A DNA stretch of 64,000 nt from Bacteroidales bacterium (lineage in GTDB: Bacteria; Bacteroidota; Bacteroidia; Bacteroidales; P3): NCBI GenBank assembly GCA_017545365.1, contig JAFWOP010000019.1, positions 1 to 64,000 on the forward strand. Reading direction: 5' to 3'. The translations under genes were made by a program, and so were the position numbers. Every line of letters starts with the position of its first letter. Positions within the stretch are counted from its first letter, which is position 1. The notes beneath the pieces were generated by a model. The model saw nothing but the letters and a program-made list of their open reading frames with translations, searched no databases and was not told where the DNA came from. This document shows, piece by piece, positions 42,450-52,691 of this stretch.

Positions 42450-43286
42450 ATGACACAAACCTTACTCACCATAGCATTCTACCAGCAGGACATAGCATGG
42501 GAGAATCCGAAAGCCAACTACCAGATGGTCGAACAGGCCTTCGCCCAAATAAAAAGGCCGGTTGACATGCTGGTGGTGCCTGAAACCTTCAACACAGGCT
42601 TCTCCGACACCATGGCCGACATGGCCGAAGCCCCTGAAGGCCCCACCATGGCCTTCGCCCGCAAGATGGCGCAGTGCTATAACGCCCTTTTCGTGGGTAC
42701 GTGGACTGTGCGCATTGAGGGCGGCGGGGTGGTCAACCGTCTGCACTGGGTGCGCCCCGACGGCAGCGGAGGGCATTACGACAAAGGCCACACCTTCCGC
42801 ATGAGCAGCGAAGCCAGCCAACTCCTCCGCGGCACCCGTCGCGAGCTGTTCGAATGGCGCGGCTGGCGCATCAAACCCGCCGTATGCTACGACCTGCGCT
42901 TCCCCAAATGGCTCCGCAACGCCGTGCCCGACAGCGAACGCCACAAGCTCCCCTCCAACGGCGTGGAACGCCCTTCGGAGGACGTGGCGTTGGACTACGA
43001 CCTGCTGCTGGTGTGCGCCAACTGGCCCGGCTCACGCCACGAGGCCTGGAGCACCCTCCTCAAGGCCCGTGCCATAGAAAACCTCTGCTACGTCGTCGGA
43101 GTGAACCGTTCCGGCATCGACGGCGCCGACATCCCCTACACCGGCAACAGCGCCGCCATCGACTACAAAGGCATGGCCCTCGCCCTCTGTGGCGACAAGA
43201 AGAACGCCGTGGCCGTCGCCACCCTCGACTACGAGAAACTGCAGACCTTCCGCCGCCACTGGCCCTTCTATTTGGACTTCGACTAA
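42450..43286 (+). CDS. Carbon-nitrogen hydrolase (omega-amidase/nitrilase superfamily)
   Basis: 278 residues. The Glu-Lys-Cys triad is visible as Glu in VVPETFNTGF (~50), Lys in HYDKGHTFRM (~109) and Cys in PAVCYDLRFPKW (~148). The sequence is close to YafV-type omega-amidases, which deaminate alpha-ketoglutaramate and related compounds. ATG 42450 gives the family N-terminus (TLLTIAFYQQDIAWEN); ATG 42417 in the same frame would add 11 residues. No signal peptide, so cytoplasmic. Confidence 0.9.
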   Translation: MTQTLLTIAFYQQDIAWENPKANYQMVEQAFAQIKRPVDMLVVPETFNTGFSDTMADMAEAPEGPTMAFARKMAQCYNALFVGTWTVRIEGGGVVNRLHWVRPDGSGGHYDKGHTFRMSSEASQLLRGTRRELFEWRGWRIKPAVCYDLRFPKWLRNAVPDSERHKLPSNGVERPSEDVALDYDLLLVCANWPGSRHEAWSTLLKARAIENLCYVVGVNRSGIDGADIPYTGNSAAIDYKGMALALCGDKKNAVAVATLDYEKLQTFRRHWPFYLDFD

Positions 43287-43360
43287 CCAGATAAAAAACA
43301 AAAAACACCCGCTCCCCTCAACCCCCAATAATCTTTCAAACCCCTAAAAGAACTATCCCC

Positions 43361-45820
43361 ATGACCCTAGAAGACAAACTCGGATTCAACAAAATAAGAG
43401 ACCTGGTCGCGGCCGAATGCTCCAACAGCCTGGCCGTGCGTATGGTGCAGGAGATGTCCTTCTCCAACAACTACGACCGCGTGGTACGCGAACTACAGCA
43501 GACCGAGGAGTTCCGGCAGATATTGGTGCTGGAGAACAGCTTCCCCGTGCAGGACTTCATCGACCTCACCGACGAGCTGACCCGTCTGCGGGTGGGCAAC
43601 ACGGTGATAGAGCTGGAAGCCCTTATTGACCTGAAAAACTCGCTGCACACCATAGGCGACTGCCTGCGCTTCCTCATGCGCGACGACCCCGTCCGCTACC
43701 CCATGCTGCACGAGTTGGCCAAGCGGGTGCAGCTGGACCCGGCCATAACCAAGACCCTCAACAAAATTGTGGACGAGAAGGGGGAAATCTACGACAACGC
43801 CTCCGAGCAACTACAGGACATACGCCGCCAGATGGCCAAGAAACGCAACGACGTGGATGTGCAGATAAACCGGCAGCTGGCCCGCGCCAAACACGAAGGA
43901 TGGGCCCCTGAGAACGCCGAAGTGACCATCCGCAACGGCCGCATGGTCATCCCCATGCTCGACACCCACCGCCGAAAGATTAAAGGCCTCATCCACGACG
44001 AGTCGGCCACCCGCCAGACCGCCTTCCTCGAACCCTCGGAGGTGGTGGAACTGAACAACGACCTCCGCGAGCTGGAATTCGAAGAACGGCGCGAAATACA
44101 GAAAATACTAGCCCGCTTCACCGACATGTTGCGTCCCCAGCTGGACGCCCTCATCAACGCCTACTGGTTCCTGGCACGTATCGACTTCATCCGTGCCAAG
44201 GCACGTTTTGCCCTCACCATACGCGCCGGACGCCCCATCGTGGACAACATAGCCAAAATCAACTGGCTCGACGCCCGTCACCCGCTCCTCTATCTCAACC
44301 ACAAAGGCGAGGTGGTACCCTTCGACATCGAACTCAACGACGACGCCCACATACTGATAGTCTCCGGTCCCAATGCCGGCGGCAAGTCGGTGTGCCTGAA
44401 AGCTGTGGGATTGATACAGTACATGCTCCAATGCGGAATGCTGGTGCCTTGCCGCGAGACCTCGGAATTCGGCATCTTCGACAACATCTTCATCGACATC
44501 GGCGACCAGCAGTCCATCGACAACGACCTGAGCACCTACACCTCGCACCTCCAGAACATGAAACTGCTCCTGGAAACGGCCGGCGAGGGCACCCTCTTCC
44601 TCCTCGACGAGCTGGGCGGCGGCACCGAGCCCCGCTCGGGCTGCGCCATCGCCGAAGCCCTCCTGGAAGAACTCTACCGCCGCCATGCCTTCGGCGTGGT
44701 GACCACCCACTTTGCCGACCTCAAGCTGCTGGCCGACAAATACGAGGGCATCCGCAACGGTGCCATGCTCTTCGACACCGAACACATGAAGCCCCTCTAC
44801 CGCCTCGCCATCGGCCATCCGGGCAGCTCCTTCGCCTTCGAGATAGCGCAGAACATCGGCTTCCCCGAGGAGGTGCTCAAGTCCGCATCCGAGAAGGTGG
44901 GCGGCGCCATGCTCAACTTCGAACACCAGCTCCAGCAGCTCGAACTGGACAAGCAAGAACTGGAACGGCAGCGTGCCGAGCTGCAGGTGGCCGACAGCTT
45001 CCTGGCCGAAGTGACCTCCAAATACCAGAACCTCACCGAGAACCTCGAAGGCCGCCGACACGAGATACTCAGCAACGCCCGCAAGGAAGCGCAGCAGATA
45101 ATCGCCGATGCCAACCGCACTGTAGAGCAGACCATCAGCGAGATACGCACCGCCCAGGCCGAGCGCGAAAGCACCCTCAAGGCACGTGAACGCATGAAGG
45201 CCGAAGCCGAGCGCATCGCCTCGGCCCAAGAACGACACGACGAATTCCTAGACAAAGTGAAGAGCGGCAAGCACCGCCCCGATAAGAATGCCTCCAATGC
45301 CCCCCAAGGCAGCCGCCCCGCCCTCGAAGAAAGGGACGAGAAAGACGCGCCCGTCACCGTGGGCAGCATCGTCCGCATCGACGGGCAGGACACCTATGGC
45401 GAAGTGATGGAAATCAAAGGCAAGAAAGCCGTGGTGGAAAGCAACAGCATCCGCATGACCATCGCCCTGAACCGCCTCACCGGCACCCGCAAGAAGGCCA
45501 TCCCCGTCGACAAGCTGAGCCGGCAGAACAGCCGCTTCCAGTCAATCTACGACGACATCAACGAGAAACGCAAGAGCTTCAACCCCACCATCGACCTCCG
45601 CGGCCAGCGTGCCGACGAGGCCATGGACAACCTCCAGCATTTCATGGACGACGCACAGCTGCTGAGCGAGAAGGAACTGCGCATACTCCACGGCAAAGGC
45701 TACGGCATCCTCAAGCAAATCATACGCGACTACCTGGCCGGCAACCGCGACGTGCAGTCGTTCCATTCCGAGCGGCTGGAACTTGGGGGCGACGGCATCA
45801 CCGTGGTCCATCTCCGATAG
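43361..45820 (+). CDS. mutS2: MutS2 family ATPase/endonuclease
   Basis: 819 residues. N-terminal core and lever helices lead to the ATPase with Walker A SGPNAGGKSVCLKA (~335) and FLLDELGGGTEP (Walker B). A long coiled coil follows (~515-640). The C-terminal Smr nuclease domain is present (IDLRGQRADEAMDNLQHFMD; LRILHGKGYGILKQIIRDYL). MutS2 proteins suppress recombination or, in some bacteria, rescue collided ribosomes. The DLRGQR and HGKG residues of Smr are intact. Confidence 0.95.
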   Translation: MTLEDKLGFNKIRDLVAAECSNSLAVRMVQEMSFSNNYDRVVRELQQTEEFRQILVLENSFPVQDFIDLTDELTRLRVGNTVIELEALIDLKNSLHTIGDCLRFLMRDDPVRYPMLHELAKRVQLDPAITKTLNKIVDEKGEIYDNASEQLQDIRRQMAKKRNDVDVQINRQLARAKHEGWAPENAEVTIRNGRMVIPMLDTHRRKIKGLIHDESATRQTAFLEPSEVVELNNDLRELEFEERREIQKILARFTDMLRPQLDALINAYWFLARIDFIRAKARFALTIRAGRPIVDNIAKINWLDARHPLLYLNHKGEVVPFDIELNDDAHILIVSGPNAGGKSVCLKAVGLIQYMLQCGMLVPCRETSEFGIFDNIFIDIGDQQSIDNDLSTYTSHLQNMKLLLETAGEGTLFLLDELGGGTEPRSGCAIAEALLEELYRRHAFGVVTTHFADLKLLADKYEGIRNGAMLFDTEHMKPLYRLAIGHPGSSFAFEIAQNIGFPEEVLKSASEKVGGAMLNFEHQLQQLELDKQELERQRAELQVADSFLAEVTSKYQNLTENLEGRRHEILSNARKEAQQIIADANRTVEQTISEIRTAQAERESTLKARERMKAEAERIASAQERHDEFLDKVKSGKHRPDKNASNAPQGSRPALEERDEKDAPVTVGSIVRIDGQDTYGEVMEIKGKKAVVESNSIRMTIALNRLTGTRKKAIPVDKLSRQNSRFQSIYDDINEKRKSFNPTIDLRGQRADEAMDNLQHFMDDAQLLSEKELRILHGKGYGILKQIIRDYLAGNRDVQSFHSERLELGGDGITVVHLR

Positions 45821-46083
45821 AGGCATTGCCGCCCAAGGCCGTAAACCCCTCAGCCCCATGAGCAAAGCATCTATTCTCCAGGGTCTTATTCGTCCCGCCT
45901 TAGGACTTTGAAGGCAAGCAGTAAGGTGTTTCTAAGCTCTTTTTTAGGGTCTATAGCCTAGAATAATCTTAGATATAACTTAGATGGTTCTTACAATAAG
46001 CGGAGGCGCGCCTTTGGGACGGTTGGAGGGTTCTTTGTGGAAAAATACTTTGGTAGGAGGGAAAATTATTCGGAAATTAGGTG
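45821..46083. other. Spacer between mutS2 and a lipoprotein gene
   Basis: About 260 bases without a gene. It holds a direct repeat of CTTAGAT within ATCTTAGATATAACTTAGAT (45967-45986) and AT-rich sequence leading to the promoter. No terminator for mutS2 is obvious. Confidence 0.4.
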
Positions 46084-46091
46084 TATTTTTG
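46084..46091 (+). promoter_or_regulatory. -7 box of the lipoprotein gene
   Basis: TATTTTTG followed by C, 47 bases before the ATG at 46139. Confidence 0.6.
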
Positions 46092-46138
46092 CATCGTGAA
46101 AAGAGAACATGAATTATTAATCAAAATCGCATATAAAA

Positions 46139-46624
46139 ATGAAACTTAGAAAGTTAGTCCTTCCGATGCTGGCCATCATGCTTTTAGCGGCTGGCTGCAC
46201 AAAAGAGTATTATGGTGCACAAATCCAGACTTTTCAGTTCCAAGTCAATCCTGGTGACTGGCTCCGCAACCAAGGCCCTATCGAGCCGGGTGCCAACAAT
46301 TACCTTTATTATGAGAAGGCCATTCCTGCCATCGGCCAGAATGTTTTCTTGAATGGTACGGTGCAGGCTTATTGCTGGAACGTGTATGACACGCAGAATA
46401 ACCTGGGTTCATGGAACACGCTGCCTTTTGTTTATCCGTTGGAGGTGTATCTGACCAACGAAGAGGGTGAGCAAGAACTGGTAATAGTGCCTGAGAACCT
46501 GCGCTTTGAGTGGGAATTGGGCAAGGTGACCATTGTAATTCAGGACCTCGATGGCTACGACCCCGAGAGCATGGAGCTTGCCGGGCCCATTACCTTCAAG
46601 GTGTGTGTGACCAGTAATATGTAA
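46139..46624 (+). CDS. Small lipoprotein of unknown function
   Basis: 161 residues. Lipoprotein leader MKLRKLVLPMLAIMLLAAGC with Cys 20. The mature part is beta-rich (IQTFQFQVNPGDWLRNQG; VFLNGTVQAYCWNVYD; KVTIVIQDLDGYDPESME). Similar small lipoproteins are common in this phylum and have no assigned role. It is a single transcription unit with its own promoter and terminator. Confidence 0.82.
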   Translation: MKLRKLVLPMLAIMLLAAGCTKEYYGAQIQTFQFQVNPGDWLRNQGPIEPGANNYLYYEKAIPAIGQNVFLNGTVQAYCWNVYDTQNNLGSWNTLPFVYPLEVYLTNEEGEQELVIVPENLRFEWELGKVTIVIQDLDGYDPESMELAGPITFKVCVTSNM

Positions 46625-46641
46625 CGAACTATTTGGTTCCC

Positions 46642-46677
46642 AAAAGAGAAGGCCGCCGATTGGCGGCCTTCTCTTTT
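46642..46677. terminator. Strong bidirectional terminator
   Basis: AAAAGAGAAGGCCGCC (46642-46657) and GGCGGCCTTCTCTTTT (46662-46677) form a perfect 16-bp stem with a GATT loop between the convergent lipoprotein and folD genes. Confidence 0.92.
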
Positions 46678-46716
46678 AGGGTATTGAAGCGATAGAAACT
46701 ATAGGGTATATAGGGG

Positions 46717-47595
46717 CTATAGGTTGCAGTGGCGTTTGTAGGCCTTCATGGTGTTTTCCAGAAGGGAGACGATGGTCAGGGGTCCGACGCCGCCGGGGAC
46801 GGGGGTGACCCAGCTGCAGAGGGGGTCGACTTCGTGGTGCTTGACGTCGCCAATGATGCGGTAGCCGCTCTTCTTGCTCTCGTCGGGGATGCGGTGGATT
46901 CCGACATCCACCACTACGGCACCTTCTTTGACCATGTCGGCGGTGACGAATTCGGGCTTGCCGATGGCTACAACCAAGATGTCGGCCTGACGGGTCAGCT
47001 CGGCGATGTTCTTGGTCTTGCTGTGGCAGATGGTCACGGTGCAGTCGAACCCTTTGCGCGAAAGGAGGTTGGCGATGGGGGTGCCGACGATGTTGCTGCG
47101 GCCCAGCACCACGCAGTGTTTGCCCGCGGTTTCGATGCCGTAGCGTTTGAGCAGGGTGCAGATGCCCATGGGGGTGGCGGGGACGAAGGCCTCTTCGCTC
47201 AGGACCATGCGGCCTACGTTGATGGCTGTGAATCCGTCAACGTCTTTGTCGGGCGAGATGGAGTTGATGATGTTCTGCTCGTTGATGTGCTTGGGCAGGG
47301 GAAGCTGGACGATGAAGCCGTCGACTTCGGGGTCGTTGTTGAGAAAGTCGATGGAGTGGAGCAGCTCCTCCTCGGTGATGGTCTCGGGGAAGCGGTAGAC
47401 GGACGAGATGAATCCGACCTCGTGGCTGGATTTTTCTTTGTTGGCCACGTAGGTCTGGCTGGCGCCGTCGTTGCCTACGATGACCGCGGCCAGATGCGGG
47501 GGGCGGTGTCCTTGGAGGGTGAGTTGGCGCACTTCGTTGGCGATTTCGTCTTTAATCTGCAGGGCCATGGCCTTGCCGTCAAGTAATTGGAACAT
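46717..47595 (-). CDS. folD: Methylenetetrahydrofolate dehydrogenase/cyclohydrolase
   Basis: 292 residues. It interconverts 5,10-methylene-THF and 10-formyl-THF with NADP. Signatures are [19 protein letters not shown] (with the catalytic Lys region), [15 protein letters not shown] and [16 protein letters not shown], and the C-terminal [19 protein letters not shown]. It lies 26 bases after ffh and is probably co-transcribed. Confidence 0.96.
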   Translation of the reverse strand: MFQLLDGKAMALQIKDEIANEVRQLTLQGHRPPHLAAVIVGNDGASQTYVANKEKSSHEVGFISSVYRFPETITEEELLHSIDFLNNDPEVDGFIVQLPLPKHINEQNIINSISPDKDVDGFTAINVGRMVLSEEAFVPATPMGICTLLKRYGIETAGKHCVVLGRSNIVGTPIANLLSRKGFDCTVTICHSKTKNIAELTRQADILVVAIGKPEFVTADMVKEGAVVVDVGIHRIPDESKKSGYRIIGDVKHHEVDPLCSWVTPVPGGVGPLTIVSLLENTMKAYKRHCNL

Positions 47596-47621
47596 GGTGG
47601 TTATAGGGTTTAGAGATTGTT

Positions 47622-48944
47622 TTATTTTCTACGGCGGGGCATTTGTGACATCTTGCCGCGGTTGCTGACGGTGCGCATCATCTTGCGGGTTTCCTCGAAC
47701 TGCTTGATGAATCGGTTGACCTCCTGGATGCTGTGGCCGCTGCCGGCGGCGATGCGCTGTTTGCGGCTGCCGTTGATGCAGGAGGGGTTGCGGCGTTCGT
47801 AGGGGGTCATGCTCCCAATCATGGCCTCGATGGGCTTGAAGGCGTTGTCGCTAATTTCCACGTTCTTGGTCAGCTTGTCCATGCCGGGAATCATGCCGAT
47901 GAGCTCTTTCATGCTGCCCATCTTCTTTATCTGCCCCACTTGCGAGAGGAAGTCTTCGAAGTTGTACTCGTTGTGGATGAGTTTTTTCTGTATCTTGCGG
48001 GCTTCTTCTTCATCGTATTGTTCTTGGGCGCGTTCCACGAGTGAGACCACGTCGCCCATGCCGAGGATGCGGCTGGCCATGCGGTCGGGGTGGAAGACGT
48101 CGAGGGCTTCCATCTTTTCGCCTACGCCGACGAATTTGATGGGTTTCTGCACGGCGTAGCGGATGGTGAGGGCTGCACCGCCGCGGGTGTCGCCGTCGAG
48201 CTTGGTGAGCACTACTCCGTCGAAGTCGATGCGTTCGTTGAAGGCCTTGGCGGTGTTCACCGCGTCCTGGCCGGTCATGGAGTCGACCACGAAGAGGGTC
48301 TCTTGCGGGTTGAGGTGCTTTTTGAGTCCCGATATCTCGTCCATCATCTGCTCGTCCACCGCCAGACGGCCGGCGGTATCGACGATGACGACGTTGGTGC
48401 CTTTCATGCGGGCGTCGCGGATGGCTTTCTCGGCGATGTCGATGGGGTTTTGGTTGCCCTCTTCGGTGAAGACGGGCACCTGTATCTGGCTTCCGAGGGT
48501 CTGCAGCTGGCTGATGGCGGCAGGGCGGTATACGTCGCCGGCAACAAGCATGACCGACTTGTTCTTTTTGTTTTTCAGGTAGTAGGCCAGTTTGGCACTG
48601 AAGGTGGTCTTACCAGAGCCTTGCAGACCGGCGATGAGGATGATGGCAGGGGAGCCTTTGACATTGATGTCCACGGCCTGGCTGCCCATGAGCTCGGTGA
48701 GTTTCTCGTGCACGATTTTGACCATCAGCTGGCCGGGTTCGATACTTTGGATGACGTTGCGCCCCATGGCTTCGGACTTGACCTTGTCGGTGAATTCTTT
48801 GGCGATGGGGTAGCTCACGTCGGCGTCAAGCAGTGCCTTGCGGACCTCTTTGACGGTCTCGGATATATTAATATCGGTGATTCTCCCTTTCCCTCTGAGC
48901 GTGTGTAACGCTTTCTCTATCTTGCTACTAATGCTTTCAAACAT
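47622..48944 (-). CDS. ffh: Signal recognition particle protein Ffh
   Basis: 440 residues. It binds SRP RNA and signal sequences and delivers nascent membrane proteins to FtsY. NG domain: [18 protein letters not shown] (~104), [28 protein letters not shown]. The M domain at ~300-440 is methionine-rich ([27 protein letters not shown]) with the RNA-binding [12 protein letters not shown]. It starts from a well-formed -33/-7 promoter. Confidence 0.96.
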   Translation of the reverse strand: MFESISSKIEKALHTLRGKGRITDINISETVKEVRKALLDADVSYPIAKEFTDKVKSEAMGRNVIQSIEPGQLMVKIVHEKLTELMGSQAVDINVKGSPAIILIAGLQGSGKTTFSAKLAYYLKNKKNKSVMLVAGDVYRPAAISQLQTLGSQIQVPVFTEEGNQNPIDIAEKAIRDARMKGTNVVIVDTAGRLAVDEQMMDEISGLKKHLNPQETLFVVDSMTGQDAVNTAKAFNERIDFDGVVLTKLDGDTRGGAALTIRYAVQKPIKFVGVGEKMEALDVFHPDRMASRILGMGDVVSLVERAQEQYDEEEARKIQKKLIHNEYNFEDFLSQVGQIKKMGSMKELIGMIPGMDKLTKNVEISDNAFKPIEAMIGSMTPYERRNPSCINGSRKQRIAAGSGHSIQEVNRFIKQFEETRKMMRTVSNRGKMSQMPRRRK

Positions 48945-48971
48945 ATCTTTTCGGCTCTATTAATGAAAGTG

Positions 48972-49003
48972 CAAATTTACATTTTTTTTTTGACTTACGC
49001 AAA
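48972..49003 (-). promoter_or_regulatory. Promoter of ffh-folD
   Basis: On the minus strand TTTG (rc of 49000-49003), 20 bases, then TAAATTTG (rc of 48972-48979) followed by C. It lies 27 bases before the ffh ATG. One of the best -33/-7 matches in the window. Confidence 0.75.
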
Positions 49004-49110
49004 ATAATATGATTGCGGCCTCGGCGCGGACGTGGGTGTGAGGGGAGGGGAGAGGTGAAATGGGAGGGATGCGGAAATGGATGATATTTAGGTGGTTACG
49101 AATTATTTGA

Positions 49111-49140
49111 AAAAAAAGTTCATTTTGATGAAACTTTTTT
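49111..49140. other. A/T-armed hairpin upstream of rpoD
   Basis: AAAAAAAGTTCAT (49111-49123) pairs with ATGAAACTTTTTT (49128-49140) with one bulged A. It lies 50 bases before the rpoD ATG. No TAnnTTTG box was found between it and the gene. Confidence 0.45.
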
Positions 49141-49190
49141 CATTTTTTGACGTTATGTAGAGTAATAAAAAGTGGAATTAATTATTTGCC

Positions 49191-50051
49191 ATGAGACAGT
49201 TAAAAATTACCCATTCTATCACCAATCGTGACATCAAGTCGCTGGATAAGTATTTGCAGGATATTTGCAGTGAGGAGCTGCTGACACCCGAAGAGGAGGT
49301 TCAGCTGGCCCAGCGCATCAAAGCTGGTGACCAGGAGGCGTTGGACCGTCTGACCAAGGCCAATCTCCGTTTTGTGGTATCGGTGGCCAAGCAGTATCAG
49401 AATCAGGGGTTGAGCCTTCCCGACTTGATTAATGAAGGCAATGTGGGGCTTATCAAGGCGGCAAAACGCTTTGATGAGACACGTGGCTTTAAGTTTATTT
49501 CATACGCCGTGTGGTGGATTCGCCAGTCGATATTGCAGGCTATTGCCGAGAACTCGCGCATTGTGCGTCTCCCTTCCAACCAGCTGGGAGCCCTTAATAA
49601 GTTGAAGAAGGAAATCAGCCGACTGGAGCAGGAACTGGAGCGTCCGCCATCGGAGGAGGAGCTGGCCGACATGCTGGATATTCCTGAGGATAAGATTAAG
49701 AGCATCCTGGGTATCTCTGGCCGCCATATCTCCATCGATGCGCCGTTGGTGGCAGACGAGGATGTCAACTTTGTCGACGTGCTGCCCAACGAGGATACGC
49801 CTCCCACCGACAGCGCGCTGATGCAGGAGTCGCTCTCGCAGGAAATAGAGCGTTCGCTGGCCACCCTTACCGAGTATGAGCGTGAAGTCATCAAGATGTA
49901 TTTCGGCATCGGCATGCCTCATGCCCTCAGCTTGGATGAGATAGCCATGAAGTTCGGCCTTACGCGTGAGCGTGTCCGTCAGATTAAGGAGAAGGGCATC
50001 AAGCGCCTGCGCGTCAGCAGCAAGAGCAAGCACCTTCAGGCGTACCTCTAG
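49191..50051 (+). CDS. rpoD: Primary sigma factor RpoD/SigA
   Basis: 286 residues, the short form typical of Bacteroidetes: it lacks region 1.1. Region 1.2 starts at [18 protein letters not shown]; region 2 has [20 protein letters not shown] and [20 protein letters not shown]; region 3 and region 4 follow ([31 protein letters not shown]). It directs core RNA polymerase to the -33/-7 promoters noted here. Confidence 0.96.
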   Translation: MRQLKITHSITNRDIKSLDKYLQDICSEELLTPEEEVQLAQRIKAGDQEALDRLTKANLRFVVSVAKQYQNQGLSLPDLINEGNVGLIKAAKRFDETRGFKFISYAVWWIRQSILQAIAENSRIVRLPSNQLGALNKLKKEISRLEQELERPPSEEELADMLDIPEDKIKSILGISGRHISIDAPLVADEDVNFVDVLPNEDTPPTDSALMQESLSQEIERSLATLTEYEREVIKMYFGIGMPHALSLDEIAMKFGLTRERVRQIKEKGIKRLRVSSKSKHLQAYL

Positions 50052-50083
50052 CAGAGGGGTGCTGTATTCCAATCTGTAGAGAC

Positions 50084-50707
50084 ATGGATTTAATACTGAA
50101 ATATTTCCCCAAATTAACAAAGCGGCAACGAGAACAGTATGCCGCTCTGTTGCCTTTGTATGAGGACTGGAATGCCAAAATCAACGTCATCTCGCGCAAG
50201 GATATGGGCAACTTCTATGAGCATCATGTGCTCCATAGTCTTGCTATAGCCAAAGTGATGCAGTTCAAGACGATGGCAGATGTGTTGGATGTGGGTACGG
50301 GCGGCGGCTTTCCAGGCATCCCACTGGCCATTATGTTCCCCGACGCCAATTTCTATCTCATCGACTCGGTGGGTAAGAAAATCAAGGTGGTGCAGGATGT
50401 GGTTCAGCAGTTGGGATTGAAGAATGTGCGTGCCGAGCAAATACGAGCCGAGCAGGTGGACGGCGATTTCGATTTCATCGTGTCAAGAGCCGTCACCACC
50501 CTGAGCGAATTTACCGGATGGGTGAAAGGCAAGGTGTCAGACACGCATTACCATAAGCTGCGCAACGGCATACTTTATCTCAAAGGCGGCGACCTTACCG
50601 AGGAGCTGGCGCCCTTCAGGAAGAAGGTCCGCACGTGGGACATCTCCGATTTCTTCGAGGAGGAGTTTTTTGAAACCAAGAAAGTTATTTATCTTAGTTT
50701 TAAATAG
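50084..50707 (+). CDS. rsmG: 16S rRNA (guanine-527-N7)-methyltransferase
   Basis: 207 residues. It makes m7G527 in 16S rRNA. The SAM site is VLDVGTGGGFPGIPLAIMFP, then LIDSVGKKIKVVQDVVQQLG and DFIVSRAVTTLSEF. It begins 32 bases after rpoD; the FGE-like gene begins 14 bases after its stop. Confidence 0.95.
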   Translation: MDLILKYFPKLTKRQREQYAALLPLYEDWNAKINVISRKDMGNFYEHHVLHSLAIAKVMQFKTMADVLDVGTGGGFPGIPLAIMFPDANFYLIDSVGKKIKVVQDVVQQLGLKNVRAEQIRAEQVDGDFDFIVSRAVTTLSEFTGWVKGKVSDTHYHKLRNGILYLKGGDLTEELAPFRKKVRTWDISDFFEEEFFETKKVIYLSFK

Positions 50708-50721
50708 AAAACATAGGTGCT

Positions 50722-52647
50722 ATGGCGCGCAACAAGTTTTTTCCCTTCGTATTATTTTTGTTCGCGGTGTGGAATATGAGCGCTCAGTCGGAGCATCAGC
50801 CCCTTTCATTTGTTGTGGGGGACTGCAAGTTCGACATGGTGTATGTGCAGGGAGGCTCGTTTATGATGGGCTGCGAGTGGGAGAACTGGCATATCGGCAA
50901 GAACGATGAGGTGCCGGTGCATGGTGTCGCTCTTTCTAACTATTATTTGGGTCGATACGAGGTGACCCAGCAGCTGTGGACGGCCGTCATGGGCTACAAT
51001 CCTTCCAATTTCAAGGGCGACGACCTGCCGGTGGAACAGGTGTCGTATGTCGAGGTGCAGGAATTCATCCGCAGGCTGGACAGCATCACAGGCTATCGCT
51101 TCCGACTGCCCACCGAGGCGGAGTGGGAATATGCGGCAAGAGGCGGCAGGAAGTCGCGCGGCTATTTCTTTGCTGGAAGTAATGACGCAATGAAGGTGGG
51201 CTGGTCGCAGGTGAACAGCGGCGACTCGACCCATGTGGTGGGAGGGTTGGTGCCCAACGAGCTGGGGCTGTACGACATGACGGGCAATGTGTGGGAATGG
51301 TGCAGCGACTGGTATCAGGACGACTACTACCTGTGGCTGATGGCGAAAAACAAGGGTGTGCCCGACTATGTGACCACCCGCAAAGCCCTTGAGAAGTGGG
51401 TGGACAATAACACTATGTGGTACTGGGAGGAAGGGAGTCTCAACGAAACCCGCAATCCGCAGGGCGCCGACAGTGGCGAGTTCCGCGTAGGACGCGGCGG
51501 CTCGTGGGCCGATGTGGACGACGATGTGCGCAACTCCTACCGCAATTTCTGGGTGCCTGAGAACCGGCTGAGCAATCTGGGATTCCGTTTGGCTCTCACA
51601 GATAATGGACATGTTTCCGAAGGCTGGATGCCCAACCAATATGTCGTAGACTCGATTGTCGACGGCAAGGTGTATACTTCCATCACCACGCAGGCCGTGT
51701 CGCGGTTGTCGCAAGGGGTGTTGGAGGGAGTGTTCAGCGTGTCGCCGCAGAAGAGGGTGCGCTTCTCTTCGGGCAACCTGCAGTATAATGCTGCCGCCGA
51801 TATGTGGCGTTTCGCCGACAGGCAGTATGACCGCATCGGCATGGACAACCTGCGCTACGGAAAGAACTATGCCGGCTGGATAGACCTCTTCGCATGGGGT
51901 ACCAGCGGCTATCGCAACAGACCTCCCTATTATTTTTCACCTGTTTCCGCCAGTTTCGGCAACGGGGCGAAGCGGAACATCGACGGCACCAGCTATGACT
52001 GGGGGGTGTACAACCGCATCAGCAACGGCGGGAACCAGGCCGGACGTTGGCGCACGCTGAGTGTGTATGAGTGGGACTACCTCTTTACCAAACGGCCCAA
52101 TGCATGGCTGCTGCGCTCTATGGGGCAGGTGGGCGATGTGCAGGGGATGGTGCTGCTGCCCGACGACTGGTTCGACCGCGGGCTCGACACGCTGGATTTC
52201 TTCACCATCTATACCTTCTCCCCCAAACAGTGGCTGGCAATGGAGCGTGCGGGAGCCGTCTTCCTACCCGCTGCCGGAATGTGCAACCTCTCGGAATATA
52301 TCGCTGCTTTGGCTGTCGCCACCGTTCCAGATAAATATAGCGGCCCTATTGAGGGTTTCAACGTGGGCTATGGCACACAGATCCCTGATGTGCATGAAAG
52401 CGTCGGTACGATTCCTGATGGAAGAGGTCCTGGAGAAATCACCTTGGCTGAGAGAGAATGGGCTCGTAAAATCACTTATGCACCCCCTATCGAAGGGGAC
52501 GAGCAGCTCGGCTATTATTGGACAACCATCCACTACAACAAGCAGGGGGCGTTGGGAGTCTGCTTCGCCCTGGGCCGAAGTGCGTACATAATGCCGCTGG
52601 AACGGCTCACCCGATGCTCGGTAAGACTGGTGCAAGATGAAGAATAA
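50722..52647 (+). CDS. Two-module formylglycine-generating-enzyme-like secreted protein
   Basis: 641 residues. A hydrophobic start (FFPFVLFLFAVWNMSAQ) is a signal peptide. Residues ~30-295 are a SUMF1/FGE-sulfatase-type module: VQGGSFMMGCEWEN, EVTQQLWTAVMGYNPSNFKG, RLPTEAEWEYAARGG, GLYDMTGNVWEWCSD and NLGFRLALT. Residues ~330-641 are a second, diverged module of the same overall order (WRFADRQYD, WRTLSVYEWDYLF, AGAVFLPAAG, CSVRLVQDE), also seen in the gene at 3-1022. The first module lacks the Cys pair expected near the end of true FGE, so binding is likelier than sulfatase activation. It starts 14 bases after rsmG. Confidence 0.85.
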   Translation: MARNKFFPFVLFLFAVWNMSAQSEHQPLSFVVGDCKFDMVYVQGGSFMMGCEWENWHIGKNDEVPVHGVALSNYYLGRYEVTQQLWTAVMGYNPSNFKGDDLPVEQVSYVEVQEFIRRLDSITGYRFRLPTEAEWEYAARGGRKSRGYFFAGSNDAMKVGWSQVNSGDSTHVVGGLVPNELGLYDMTGNVWEWCSDWYQDDYYLWLMAKNKGVPDYVTTRKALEKWVDNNTMWYWEEGSLNETRNPQGADSGEFRVGRGGSWADVDDDVRNSYRNFWVPENRLSNLGFRLALTDNGHVSEGWMPNQYVVDSIVDGKVYTSITTQAVSRLSQGVLEGVFSVSPQKRVRFSSGNLQYNAAADMWRFADRQYDRIGMDNLRYGKNYAGWIDLFAWGTSGYRNRPPYYFSPVSASFGNGAKRNIDGTSYDWGVYNRISNGGNQAGRWRTLSVYEWDYLFTKRPNAWLLRSMGQVGDVQGMVLLPDDWFDRGLDTLDFFTIYTFSPKQWLAMERAGAVFLPAAGMCNLSEYIAALAVATVPDKYSGPIEGFNVGYGTQIPDVHESVGTIPDGRGPGEITLAEREWARKITYAPPIEGDEQLGYYWTTIHYNKQGALGVCFALGRSAYIMPLERLTRCSVRLVQDEE

Positions 52648-52691
52648 AGCGAAGAAAAAAAGAAAAAAGTGTGTAATTCAAAAAATAGTTG

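Noticed and set aside
44108..45238. A 376-codon open frame antisense to mutS2
   Set aside because: Same reason: opposite a complete, motif-bearing gene, with low-complexity composition.
50722..52647. Diversity-generating retroelement target
   Set aside because: The fold would fit, but no reverse transcriptase, template repeat or adenine-biased variation is present in the window.
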